NCBI GenBank assembly: GCA_964245015.1
Contig: CAXTMA010000193.1
Coordinates: 1 to 8,137, forward strand
DNA: 8,137 bases
DNA from: RH-AL1 sp964245015
GTDB taxonomy: Bacteria; Pseudomonadota; Alphaproteobacteria; Rhizobiales; Beijerinckiaceae
Direction of reading: 5' to 3'
Below the pieces are notes generated by a model, which searched no databases, was not told where the DNA came from, and saw only the letters and a program-made list of their open reading frames with translations. Below are positions 1-6,961 of this stretch, one piece after another (within the stretch, counting starts at the first letter, position 1; the number at the start of each line of letters is the position of its first letter). Position numbers and translations under genes: made by a program.

Positions 1-1847
1 CCGGCGGCGGCGTAGAGCTTTTCCGGCTTGTCGTGCTCGATGAAGTGGTCGGGCAGCACCATCGAGCGGAACCGCAGCCGGCCGTGGTCGAAGGCGCCTT
101 CGTCCATCAGGGCTTGCTGGACGAAGGAGCCGAAGCCGCCGACCGAGCCTTCTTCCACCGTGATCAGCACCTCGTGATCGGCGACGAGCTTGCGGATCAG
201 AACCATGTCGAGGGGCTTGGCGAAGCGGGCGTCGGCGACGGTGGCGTTGATGCCGTGCTTTTCCAGGTCCTCGGCGGCGAGCATCGCCTCCTTCAAGCGG
301 GTGCCGAAGGAGAGGATGGCGACCTGCTTGCCCTCGCGCACGGTGCGGCCGCGGCCGATCTCCAGGATCTCGCCCTTCTTCGGCAGCTCCACGCCGACGC
401 CTTCGCCGCGCGGGTAGCGGAAGGCGATCGGGCCGTCGTCGTAGGCGGCGGCGGTGGCGACCATGTGCACCAGCTCGGACTCATCGGCCGGCGACATCAC
501 CACCATGTTGGGCAGAATGCCGAGATAGGCCGTGTCGAAGGAGCCGGCATGGGTCGCCCCGTCGGCGCCCACGAGGCCGGCGCGGTCGATGGCGAAGCGC
601 ACGGGCAGGTTCTGGATGGCGACGTCGTGCACCACCTGGTCGTAGGCCCGCTGCAGGAAGGTCGAGTAGATGGTGGCGAAGGGCTTGTAGCCTTCGGTGG
701 CGAGGCCGGCGCAGAAGGTCACGGCGTGCTGCTCGGCGATGCCGACGTCGAAGCAGCGGTCGGGGTAGGCCTTGGCGAAGAGGTCGAGGCCGGTGCCGTT
801 GGGCATGGCCGCCGTCACGGCGACGATCTTGTCGTCGTCGGCCGCTTCGGTGATCAGCGCATCGGCGAACACCCGCGTGTAGGAGGGCGCGTTGGCCTTG
901 GGCTTGTTCTGGGTGCCGGTGATGACGTCGAAGGGCACCACGGCGTGGTACTTCTCGTGGTTGGCCTCGGCGGGAGCGTAGCCCTTGCCCTTCTGGGTGA
1001 CGACGTGGACCAGGATCGGGCCGGTATCGGAATCGCGCACGTTCTTGAGCACGGGCAGCAGGTGGTCGAGGTTGTGGCCGTCGATCGGGCCGACGTAGTA
1101 GAAGCCCAGCTCCTCGAACAGGGTGCCGCCCGCCGTCAGCAGGCTCCGCGCGAACTCTTCGGTCTTGCGGGCGCGGTTGTAGACGAACTTGGGCAGGTGC
1201 TTGCCCATCTGCTTGGCGGCCTCGCGCACGGTGCGGTAGGTGCCGCCCGAGACCAGGCGGGCGAGGTAGGCCGAAAGCGCCCCCGCCGGCGGGGCGATCG
1301 ACATGTCGTTGTCGTTGAGCACCACGATCAGCCGGGCGTGCATGGCGCCGGCGTTGTTCATCGCCTCATAGGCCATGCCGGCCGACATGGCGCCGTCGCC
1401 GATCACCGCCACCACGTTGGCCTTGGGCCGGCCGGCGAGGTGGTTGGCCACCGCCATGCCGAGCCCGGCCGAGATGGAGGTCGAGGAATGGCCGGCGCCG
1501 AAGGGGTCGTAGTCGCTCTCGCCCCGGTTGGTGAAGCCCGACAGGCCGCCGCCCTTGCGCAGCGTGCGGATGCGGTCGCGCCGCCCGGTGAGGATCTTGT
1601 GGGGATAGGCCTGGTGGCCGACGTCCCAGATGATGCGGTCGTCGGGCGTGTCGAAGACGTGGTGCAGGGCGACGGTCAGCTCCACCACGCCCAGCCCGGC
1701 GCCGAGATGGCCGCCGGTCACCGACACGGCGTCGATCGTCTCGATGCGCAGCTCTTCGGCGACCTGATGCAGGTCGCCTTCCCCGAGCTTGCGGAGATCG
1801 GCGGGCGTCGAGATCGTGTCGAGAAGTGGTGTCTTCGATGCGCTCAC
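1..1847 (-). CDS. dxs: 1-deoxy-D-xylulose-5-phosphate synthase, C-terminus cut by window edge
   Basis: Thiamine-diphosphate enzyme that condenses pyruvate with glyceraldehyde 3-phosphate to give DXP, the cytosolic entry step of the MEP isoprenoid pathway and a precursor source for thiamine and pyridoxal. The reverse-strand translation from a GTG at 1847 gives about 615 residues before the window ends. Family members are usually 620-640 residues, so only a short C-terminal tail is missing. Visible marks are TGGHLGAG with the conserved His47, WDVGHQAYPHKILTGRRD, the ThDP/Mg motif GDGAMSAG at 150-157 followed by MNNAG and NDND, the pyrimidine-domain motif GIAEQHAVT with catalytic Glu372, and DRAGLVGADG from residue 421. 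These numbers lie within two residues of the E. coli enzyme, which supports the start. The GTG is preceded by a strong Shine-Dalgarno. The gene is divergent from the HdeD-like gene. The long open frame antisense to it is a GC-bias artefact. Family assignment is near certain. Confidence 0.97.
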   Translation of the reverse strand, partial: MSASKTPLLDTISTPADLRKLGEGDLHQVAEELRIETIDAVSVTGGHLGAGLGVVELTVALHHVFDTPDDRIIWDVGHQAYPHKILTGRRDRIRTLRKGGGLSGFTNRGESDYDPFGAGHSSTSISAGLGMAVANHLAGRPKANVVAVIGDGAMSAGMAYEAMNNAGAMHARLIVVLNDNDMSIAPPAGALSAYLARLVSGGTYRTVREAAKQMGKHLPKFVYNRARKTEEFARSLLTAGGTLFEELGFYYVGPIDGHNLDHLLPVLKNVRDSDTGPILVHVVTQKGKGYAPAEANHEKYHAVVPFDVITGTQNKPKANAPSYTRVFADALITEAADDDKIVAVTAAMPNGTGLDLFAKAYPDRCFDVGIAEQHAVTFCAGLATEGYKPFATIYSTFLQRAYDQVVHDVAIQNLPVRFAIDRAGLVGADGATHAGSFDTAYLGILPNMVVMSPADESELVHMVATAAAYDDGPIAFRYPRGEGVGVELPKKGEILEIGRGRTVREGKQVAILSFGTRLKEAMLAAEDLEKHGINATVADARFAKPLDMVLIRKLVADHEVLITVEEGSVGGFGSFVQQALMDEGAFDHGRLRFRSMVLPDHFIEHDKPEKLYAAA

Positions 1848-1856
1848 GTTCTCTCG

Positions 1857-1863
1857 CCTCCCT
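1857..1863 (-). promoter_or_regulatory. Ribosome binding site of dxs
   Basis: Read on the minus strand, AGGGAGG sits 9 bases upstream of the GTG at 1847-1845. This near-consensus Shine-Dalgarno, together with the lack of any upstream in-frame ATG in the adjacent leader, decides the GTG as the dxs start. Confidence 0.75.
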
Positions 1864-2037
1864 TGGCAAGGCTCCGGACCGACCGATGCACCCCCGATCG
1901 ATCCAGTCCGGCACGCCGCCGGTCTGCCGCGATCCGGCAAGCGGATCACCCGGTCGGGGAGGCGCCGGCCGTGTGCCGGTCGGCGAATCCCAGTCGGCCG
2001 CCGAGGCGGGCCAACGGGCTGCTTAACGACTTCGGGC

Positions 2038-2064
2038 CGAAGCGGCAATTGGCCGGCCGCTTCG
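2038..2064. repeat. Perfect 9-bp inverted repeat, 9-base loop
   Basis: CGAAGCGGC at 2038-2046 is the exact reverse complement of GCCGCTTCG at 2056-2064, separated by AATTGGCCG. The left arm can alternatively pair with the preceding CTTCGG (2030-2035). It lies in the dxs/hdeD-like intergenic region, has no T-run on either side, and so is not a typical intrinsic terminator. It could be an operator or leader structure, or chance in GC-rich DNA. Confidence 0.4.
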
Positions 2065-2180
2065 AGGCGATGGAGCAAGGCCCGTTGCGGTTTTCGCGCC
2101 ACAACGGCACGGATCCCATGGCAAGGCTGTCGCGCTTGCCGGCCGTGCCGGCCGCATGGGGAGCCGCGTGGGGAAAGGAC

Positions 2181-2219
2181 GCGGACGGAACCGCGCCGCG
2201 CGACAGCCGGTTCCTCCGC
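2181..2219 (+). promoter_or_regulatory. Bulged 12-bp hairpin upstream of the HdeD-like gene
   Basis: GCGGA (2181-2185) pairs with TCCGC (2215-2219), and GGAACCG (2187-2193) pairs with CGGTTCC (2208-2214). A single unpaired C at 2186 and a 14-base loop complete the structure. It ends 22 bases before the ATG at 2242, so it would lie in the 5' leader of that mRNA. No T-run follows. A role in mRNA stability or translation is inference; the pairing itself is seen directly. Confidence 0.45.
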
Positions 2220-2241
2220 CAGCTCAGCACGGACACCGACC

Positions 2242-2865
2242 ATGCCTGTCACCTTGCCGGATCCCCAAGCGACACGACCGCAGCCGACACGACCGCAGCC
2301 GACACGACCGGCCGGCCCTCACGCCGGGCTCGGCACGGCGATGGCGCGGCTTCGCCATCGCTGGGGTTGGTTCATCGCGCTCGGCGCCCTGACCGAGGTG
2401 CTGGGCGTGGTGGCGCTGGCGCTGGTGGTCAACGCCACCCTGACGGCCGTGCTCGTCATCGCCGTGTTCATGATCATCAAGGGCGGCAGCGAGATCACCG
2501 TCGGGTTGAACAGCAAGACCTGGGGCCGCGAGATCCTGATGATCGGCGCCGGGCTCGCCTATATCGTGGCCGGCGCCTTCGCGCTGGCCCAGCCGGGGCC
2601 GGCGGCGGCGGTGTTCACCCTGATGCTCGGGGCCTCCCTGCTGGTCGCCGGCGGCGTGCGGGTGTGGATCGGCGCCCACATGTCCTCCCACGCGCGCCTG
2701 ATGGTGATCGGCAGCGGCGTGGTGACCGCGCTTATCGGGCTGTTCGTGGTGTCCGGCTGGCCGGCCAACAGCCTGTTCATCCTGGGTGCCCTGCTCGGCG
2801 TCGACCTCGTCTTCACCGGCTTCATGTGGATCGGTTTCGGTTTGCGTTTGCGCAGCCACGCATGA
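2242..2865 (+). CDS. HdeD/DUF308 family six-helix membrane protein
   Basis: A 207-residue inner-membrane protein resembling the HdeD family (acid-resistance membrane protein in E. coli; DUF308). Its biochemical activity is not established, so a role in acid or envelope stress is only by analogy. Six hydrophobic segments are visible at roughly residues 43-63, 66-84, 97-116, 121-143, 152-171 and 177-200, in the paired-helix pattern of the family. Short polar linkers separate them, including the Lys-Gly-Gly-rich turn after helix 2 and LNSKTWGRE before helix 3. The first 40 residues are Pro/Thr/Arg-rich and include a tandem TRPQP repeat, so they are probably a disordered cytoplasmic tail. The start is uncertain: ATG 2242 has only a weak ribosome binding site, and ATG 2341 (residue 34), just before the basic RLRHRWGW stretch, would give 174 residues. 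It lies 95 bases upstream of ppdK on the same strand, with no clear terminator between, so co-transcription is possible. Confidence 0.82.
   Translation: MPVTLPDPQATRPQPTRPQPTRPAGPHAGLGTAMARLRHRWGWFIALGALTEVLGVVALALVVNATLTAVLVIAVFMIIKGGSEITVGLNSKTWGREILMIGAGLAYIVAGAFALAQPGPAAAVFTLMLGASLLVAGGVRVWIGAHMSSHARLMVIGSGVVTALIGLFVVSGWPANSLFILGALLGVDLVFTGFMWIGFGLRLRSHA
2271..2310 (+). repeat. 15-bp tandem repeat, about 2.7 copies
   Basis: The unit GACACGACCGCAGCC occurs at 2271-2285 and 2286-2300, followed by 10 bases of a third copy at 2301-2310, with no mismatches. The unit is a multiple of three and encodes repeated TRPQP in the N-terminal tail of the HdeD-like protein. Copy-number change would therefore alter tail length without breaking the frame. 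If ATG 2341 is the real start, the repeat is in the leader instead. Confidence 0.85.
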
Positions 2866-2960
2866 CAGATCCGCGCGCCCGCCGCGCAAACGGTCTTGCC
2901 CGATGGCGGGATCAGGCGTAGGGGCGGGCAGGCGGCTGTGTCGGATAAATCGGGGGTTCG

Positions 2961-5624
2961 ATGGCCAAGTGGGTGTATGGCTTCGGCGACGGAAAGGCCG
3001 AGGGCGCCAGCGACATGCGCAACCTGCTCGGCGGCAAGGGAGCCAACCTCGCCGAAATGGCCAACCTTGGCCTGCCCGTGCCGCCCGGCTTCACCATCAC
3101 CACGGCCGTGTGCACCTGGTTCTACGACCACGGCCGCAGCTATCCGCCCGAGCTTGAGGACGAAGTCGACGCGGCGCTGGTCACGATGGGCGCGATCGCC
3201 GGCCATCGCTTCGGCGATCCCGAGGACCCGCTGCTGGTATCCGTGCGCTCGGGCGCCCGCGCGTCCATGCCCGGCATGATGGACACCGTGCTCAACCTCG
3301 GCCTCAACGACGGCACGGTGGAAGCCCTGGCCCGGCGCTCGAACAACCCGCGCTTCGCCTACGACTCCTACCGCCGCTTCATCCAGATGTTCTCCAACGT
3401 CGTGCTCGGCGTCGACCATCATGAGTTCGAGGAGATCCTTGAAGACTTCAAGGACCGCCGCGCCATCACCCTCGACACCGAGCTCGCCGCCGCCGACTGG
3501 AAGACGCTGGTCGCCGCCTACAAGGCCAAGGTCGAGGCCAAGACCGGCAAGCCCTTCCCGCAGGACCCGCGCGCGCAGCTGTGGGGGGCGATCGGCGCCG
3601 TGTTCGGCTCATGGATGAACCCGCGCGCGGAAACCTACCGCCGCCTGCAGAAGATCCCGGCGAGCTGGGGCACGGCCGTCAACGTGCAGTCGATGGTGTT
3701 CGGCAACATGGGCGACACGTCGGCGACCGGCGTCGCCTTCACCCGCAACCCGTCGACCGGCGACAACGAGCTTTACGGCGAGTTCCTGATCAACGCCCAG
3801 GGCGAGGACGTGGTCGCCGGCATCCGCACGCCGCAGAACATCACGGAAGCCGCCCGGCTCGAGGCCGGCTCCGACAAGCCCTCGATGGAAACGGCGATGC
3901 CGGCCGTGTTCAAGGAATTCCAGCGCACCACCGCCCTGCTGGAGCGGCACTACCGCGAAATGCAGGACATGGAGTTCACCGTCGAGGACGGGCGGCTGTA
4001 CATGCTGCAAACCCGCACCGGCAAGCGCACGGCCAAGGCGAGCCTGCGCATCGCCGTCGACATGGCCGGCGAGGGGCTGATCTCGCGCGAGCAGGCGATC
4101 ATGCGGGTCGACCCCGCCGCCCTCGACCAGCTGCTGCACCCGACCATCGATCCCAAGGCCGAGCGCCACATCATCGCCACCGGCCTGCCGGCCTCGCCCG
4201 GCGCGGCCTCGGGCGAGATCGTGTTCAACTCCGGCGAAGCCGAGGAGGCCAAGGCGGCCGGCCGCAAGGTGATCCTGGTCCGCATCGAGACCAGCCCCGA
4301 CGACATTTCCGGCATGCACGTGTCGGAAGGCATCCTCACCACCCGCGGCGGCATGACCTCGCACGCCGCCGTGGTGGCGCGCGGCATGGGCAAGCCCTGC
4401 GTGTCGGGCGCGGGCACGGTGCGCGTGGACTACAAGGCGCAGACCATGACCGCGGCGGGGCAAACCTTCCGCAAGGGCGACGTCATCACCGTCGACGGCT
4501 CGCTCGGCCAGGTGATGGCCGGCGCCACGCCGATGCTGAAGCCCGAGCTGTCGGGCGAGTTCGCGACCCTGATGGGCTGGGCCGACACCGTGCGCCGGAT
4601 GGCGGTGCGCGCCAACGCCGACACGCCCGCCGATGCCCGCGCCGCCCGCGAGTTCGGCGCCCAGGGCATCGGGCTGTGCCGCACCGAGCACATGTTCTTC
4701 GACGAGAACCGCATCGTGGCCGTGCGCGAGATGATCCTGGCCGAGGACGAGGCCGGGCGCCGCCGGGCGCTCGCCAAGATCCTGCCCTACCAGCGCGACG
4801 ACTTCACGGAACTCTTCGCCATCATGGCCGGGCTGCCGGTGACGATCCGCCTGCTCGACCCGCCGCTGCACGAGTTCCTGCCGCACACCGACGCCGAGAT
4901 CGAGGAAACCGCCGCGGCGATGGACGTGTCGACCGAGAGGCTGCGCCGCCGCGCCCTGGAGCTCAAGGAAGAGAACCCGATGCTGGGCTTCCGCGGCTGC
5001 CGTCTCGCCATCGCCTTTCCCGAGATCGCGGAAATGCAGGCCCGCGCCATCTTCGAGGGCGCCATCGCCGCCAAAAAGAAGACCGGGCAGGTCGTGAGCC
5101 CCGAGATCATGGTGCCGCTGGTGATCGGCGTCATCGAACTCGACATGGTGAAGGCCTCGATCGACGCGATGGCGGCAGCGGTCGCCGGCGAAACGGGCGA
5201 GCGCGTGCCCTACAGCGTCGGCACCATGATCGAGCTGCCGCGCGCCTGCCTGCGCGCCGCCGAGATCGCCGAGACCGCGGAGTTCTTCTCCTTCGGCACC
5301 AACGACCTGACGCAGACCGGGCTCGGCATCTCGCGCGACGACGCCGCCTCCTTCCTCGGCCCCTACACGGCCAAGGGCATCCTCGCCTCGGACCCGTTCG
5401 TCACCATCGACCAGCAGGGGGTTGGCGAACTCGTCGAGATCGGCGCCGAACGCGGCCGCCGCACCCGCCCCGACATCAAGATGGGCATCTGCGGCGAGCA
5501 CGGCGGCGACCCCGCCTCGATCGAGTTCTGCGAGAAGGTCGGGCTCACCTACGTGTCGTGCTCGCCCTTCCGGGTGCCGATCGCGCGGCTGGCCGCGGCG
5601 CAGGCGGCGCTGGGGCGGCGGTAG
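2961..5624 (+). CDS. ppdK: Pyruvate, phosphate dikinase
   Basis: Cytosolic enzyme that interconverts pyruvate + ATP + Pi and phosphoenolpyruvate + AMP + PPi, serving gluconeogenesis or PPi-linked glycolysis. The 887-residue product begins MAKWVYGFGDG, matching the usual family N-terminus, which supports ATG 2961 despite a modest ribosome binding site (GGGGG, four bases away). The N-terminal nucleotide-binding part shows LLGGKGANLAEM (Lys26), SVRSGARASMPGMMDT (Arg96) and AFTRNPSTGDNELYGEF. The central swivelling domain carries GGMTSHAAV with phosphoryl-carrier His468, and Thr466 at the position targeted by PDRP-type regulators. The C-terminal TIM barrel has GLCRTEHMFF, GTNDLTQ and MGICGEHGGDP with Cys844 as the general acid/base. 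His and Cys are both offset by 13 from the Clostridium symbiosum enzyme, equal to the length difference, so the protein looks intact. It follows the HdeD-like gene and converges on the low-GC gene. No clear terminator is seen after the TAG at 5622-5624. Confidence 0.97.
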   Translation: MAKWVYGFGDGKAEGASDMRNLLGGKGANLAEMANLGLPVPPGFTITTAVCTWFYDHGRSYPPELEDEVDAALVTMGAIAGHRFGDPEDPLLVSVRSGARASMPGMMDTVLNLGLNDGTVEALARRSNNPRFAYDSYRRFIQMFSNVVLGVDHHEFEEILEDFKDRRAITLDTELAAADWKTLVAAYKAKVEAKTGKPFPQDPRAQLWGAIGAVFGSWMNPRAETYRRLQKIPASWGTAVNVQSMVFGNMGDTSATGVAFTRNPSTGDNELYGEFLINAQGEDVVAGIRTPQNITEAARLEAGSDKPSMETAMPAVFKEFQRTTALLERHYREMQDMEFTVEDGRLYMLQTRTGKRTAKASLRIAVDMAGEGLISREQAIMRVDPAALDQLLHPTIDPKAERHIIATGLPASPGAASGEIVFNSGEAEEAKAAGRKVILVRIETSPDDISGMHVSEGILTTRGGMTSHAAVVARGMGKPCVSGAGTVRVDYKAQTMTAAGQTFRKGDVITVDGSLGQVMAGATPMLKPELSGEFATLMGWADTVRRMAVRANADTPADARAAREFGAQGIGLCRTEHMFFDENRIVAVREMILAEDEAGRRRALAKILPYQRDDFTELFAIMAGLPVTIRLLDPPLHEFLPHTDAEIEETAAAMDVSTERLRRRALELKEENPMLGFRGCRLAIAFPEIAEMQARAIFEGAIAAKKKTGQVVSPEIMVPLVIGVIELDMVKASIDAMAAAVAGETGERVPYSVGTMIELPRACLRAAEIAETAEFFSFGTNDLTQTGLGISRDDAASFLGPYTAKGILASDPFVTIDQQGVGELVEIGAERGRRTRPDIKMGICGEHGGDPASIEFCEKVGLTYVSCSPFRVPIARLAAAQAALGRR

Positions 5625-5753
5625 GGGAGCGGTGCAGGACGTTGACGCTGCATTCTTTGGGCGCAATGGCAGCCGCGCTTTAAAGCAAGGGCGGTTTCCG
5701 ACCCGGGGTGAATGTCCGCACGGCACCAGCTTCCGAACATTGCTGCGAAAATT

Positions 5754-6653
5754 TCAGCTCAGACTGACTTTCAGGTTGGGGTAATATGTTGAGATAGATG
5801 TTTCTACAGCGTCCGGATTTTCTAAAGCCCTGCGCACTTGCGAGGATATTTCGGATTGGTAGGTGGCTATACGCGGCACTAAGGTAAATATGTTACTTGT
5901 GTCAATTATGATGGTGCGCATCTGGTTGAGATCGAAAGGTATTATATCTGTCCTTCTGATAATCTGCACGATCGGCAGTCGCATCATATGGCGTAGGGCT
6001 AACTCATAAAACACGTTGGGATTGTGATATGAGAGATCGACTATTACAAGCCTTGACCTAACAATGTACTCAATGATCTGTTTTGTGATTACGCCTGGTT
6101 TGTCTATTTGATCGGCACGCACAACCTTGAGTCCAAACGATTGGATTGCCGGCTCTACGAATGAACCCAAGAAAAGGTCTGAATGCTTCCGCTGTTCGCT
6201 ATCGTCCGAACCTATGGGAGTTATGTAGAAGCAGGTCGACTCGAACTGAGCGTGTTCAGCCGTAATGATCGGGTTGAACTGCTCTGTGGCAAGCTGATGA
6301 GTGAAGTTTGCACTTGATGGAGATGCGGGCAGCGCATCAAGAGCCAAATCCTTTGAAACGATACGCTCTGCGCCAGATAGGGTTTTGAGCAGGCCCACAA
6401 ACCTAAGATTTAGTATAAAAGTATCGACTGCCTCTTCGGCGGCATCGCTCCCAACATCAAACTCTCGGGCTGCATCAATTAGAGCCGCTCGCGCCGGAAG
6501 CGCTTTGCCAACGAAACGTTCGTGGAGCTTGGCAAAAGGTTCGATGTCCTCGACGGCAAGTTTTATTTGTTCACGAGCCTGCTCACGCTTAGGCATTTGT
6601 GGGTCGACAGCTTTAACCGCATCGGGTGTAAGCTCTAATATATCTGACTGCAC
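5754..6653 (-). CDS. NDT/TIR-like domain protein, C-terminal part of a frameshifted gene
   Basis: A 299-residue frame opening at GTG 6653. Residues 1-100 are helical and read as the second half of a winged-helix-like region (LELTPDA, then VDTFILNLRFVGLLKTLSGAERIVS). Residues 141-253 form a Rossmann-like domain of the nucleoside 2-deoxyribosyltransferase/TIR-like type: CFYITPIGS (141-149), VRADQIDKPG (178-187), IVDLSYHNPNVFYELALRH (204-222) and IPFDLNQMRTIIID. Glu218 in FYEL falls where this group places its catalytic Glu, suggesting N-glycosidic-bond chemistry on a nucleotide such as NAD; that is inference. GC is visibly low (25/60 at 6061-6120 against 44/60 at 4321-4380 in ppdK), suggesting transfer. 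The GTG has no properly spaced ribosome binding site, and related proteins as I recall them carry the upstream portion in the same chain. I therefore regard this as the 3' part of a gene running from 6961. Without the frameshift it would be one protein of about 402 residues. Exact family name and substrate are unknown. Confidence 0.75.
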   Translation of the reverse strand: MQSDILELTPDAVKAVDPQMPKREQAREQIKLAVEDIEPFAKLHERFVGKALPARAALIDAAREFDVGSDAAEEAVDTFILNLRFVGLLKTLSGAERIVSKDLALDALPASPSSANFTHQLATEQFNPIITAEHAQFESTCFYITPIGSDDSEQRKHSDLFLGSFVEPAIQSFGLKVVRADQIDKPGVITKQIIEYIVRSRLVIVDLSYHNPNVFYELALRHMMRLPIVQIIRRTDIIPFDLNQMRTIIIDTSNIFTLVPRIATYQSEISSQVRRALENPDAVETSISTYYPNLKVSLS

Positions 6654-6961
6654 GCCCCCTTCGAAAATCCATATCGGCCGGCATTGATAATAAGCTGGCG
6701 ACTATTTCCACTTTCTGGAGCTTTTCCTAAATGATCGAATAGCGTGAGTCGTCGAACTTGTTCCCCGCTGCCGAAGTCAAAGATTTGTCGAGCAAATGCG
6801 AGCGGCTCTTCGAAGGGAGCTGCGGGAAAGTTGCGGACAACCCGCTTTCTCCGTGCGACTTCTTTGATGATCTTTTCATTGTGCTCAGAAATTGGATCTG
6901 TTGTGTCCGAAGCGGACACGCCCGTGTCGTTGGCCTTATTAACCTTCGGTGCACGTGCCAT
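6635..6961 (-). CDS. N-terminal part of the frameshifted NDT/TIR-like gene (winged-helix-like region)
   Basis: A 108-residue frame from ATG 6961 to TAG 6637-6635. The first 25 residues or so are polar and probably disordered. They are followed by a basic stretch (EVARRKRVVRNFP), then FEEPLAFARQIFDFGSGEQVRRLTLFD, LGKAPESGNSRQLI and AGRYGFSKG. The pattern 'rLTLFd.lGk.p.Sg.sRqLi....kYGl.kG' is one I associate with the winged-helix-like region in front of Rossmann effector domains and with DUF5343-like proteins; this is family memory, not a search. The homologous-looking part stops exactly at the G-run near 6655-6659 and resumes in the next frame, and the last seven residues (ACSQIY plus the residue before) look like out-of-frame read-through. 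As written it overlaps the downstream frame by 19 bases. Only a weak ribosome binding site is visible. It is 179 bases downstream of glsA on the same strand. Low-GC composition matches the downstream part. Confidence 0.65.
   Translation of the reverse strand: MARAPKVNKANDTGVSASDTTDPISEHNEKIIKEVARRKRVVRNFPAAPFEEPLAFARQIFDFGSGEQVRRLTLFDHLGKAPESGNSRQLIINAGRYGFSKGACSQIY
6651..6659 (-). other. Frameshift site at a G5 homopolymer
   Basis: On the minus strand the reading is TCG AAG GGG GCG TGC, in frame with the upstream part. The downstream part needs ...GGC GTG CAG TCA, which is the -1 frame. Adding one G to the run (complement C5 at 6655-6659) gives TCG AAG GGG GGC GTG CAG TCA (Ser-Lys-Gly-Gly-Val-Gln-Ser). 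It also makes the interval 6961-5754 an exact multiple of three (1208 + 1 = 1209). The cause may be mutation, sequencing error, phase variation, or a -1 slip on GGG. Confidence 0.7.
6903..6919. repeat. Perfect 7-bp inverted repeat, 3-base loop, in the 5' coding part of the low-GC gene
   Basis: GTGTCCG (6903-6909) and CGGACAC (6913-6919) are exact reverse complements separated by AAG. It falls at about codons 15-20 after ATG 6961, in the polar N-terminal stretch. A short stable stem there could influence early translation, or the site could be an operator; no T-run makes it a terminator. Confidence 0.4.

Larger units (their letters stand above)
1848..2241. other. Divergent intergenic region between dxs and the HdeD-like gene
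   Basis: A 394-base stretch between two divergently read genes, so promoters for both should lie here. I cannot point to a convincing -35/-10 pair on either strand. It holds the dxs ribosome binding site next to 1848, a small perfect stem (GATCCG/CGGATC at 1931-1936 and 1942-1947), and two better inverted repeats listed separately. Open frames cross it on both strands, but none carries recognisable protein features; they reflect the scarcity of stop codons in GC-rich DNA. Confidence 0.6.

Noticed and set aside
1946..2236. A minus-strand frame of about 96 codons in the dxs/hdeD-like intergenic region
   Set aside because: No domain, no good ribosome binding site, and biased composition as expected of random GC-rich sequence. 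I could not support it as a gene.
2873..2887. GCGCG/CGCGC stem between the HdeD-like gene and ppdK, as a terminator
   Set aside because: Only 5 bp with a GC-rich loop and no U-tract; expected often by chance at this base composition.
33..2921. A plus-strand open frame of more than 900 codons across dxs and the intergenic region
   Set aside because: It is antisense to an unmistakable dxs, is rich in low-complexity Gly/Ala/His/Val/Arg typical of the complement of GC-biased codons, and has no recognisable domain. It also runs through the HdeD-like gene in the wrong frame.
5673..5694. Palindrome GCTTTAAAGC within CCGC...GCGG after ppdK, as a terminator
   Set aside because: The perfect palindrome leaves no loop, the outer stem is only 4 bp with asymmetric spacing, and no T-run follows.
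3609..5726. Long minus-strand and alternate-frame open frames opposite ppdK
   Set aside because: They are shadows of the ppdK frame: Arg/His/Gly-rich, with no family resemblance, and ppdK covers the region with every catalytic motif intact.
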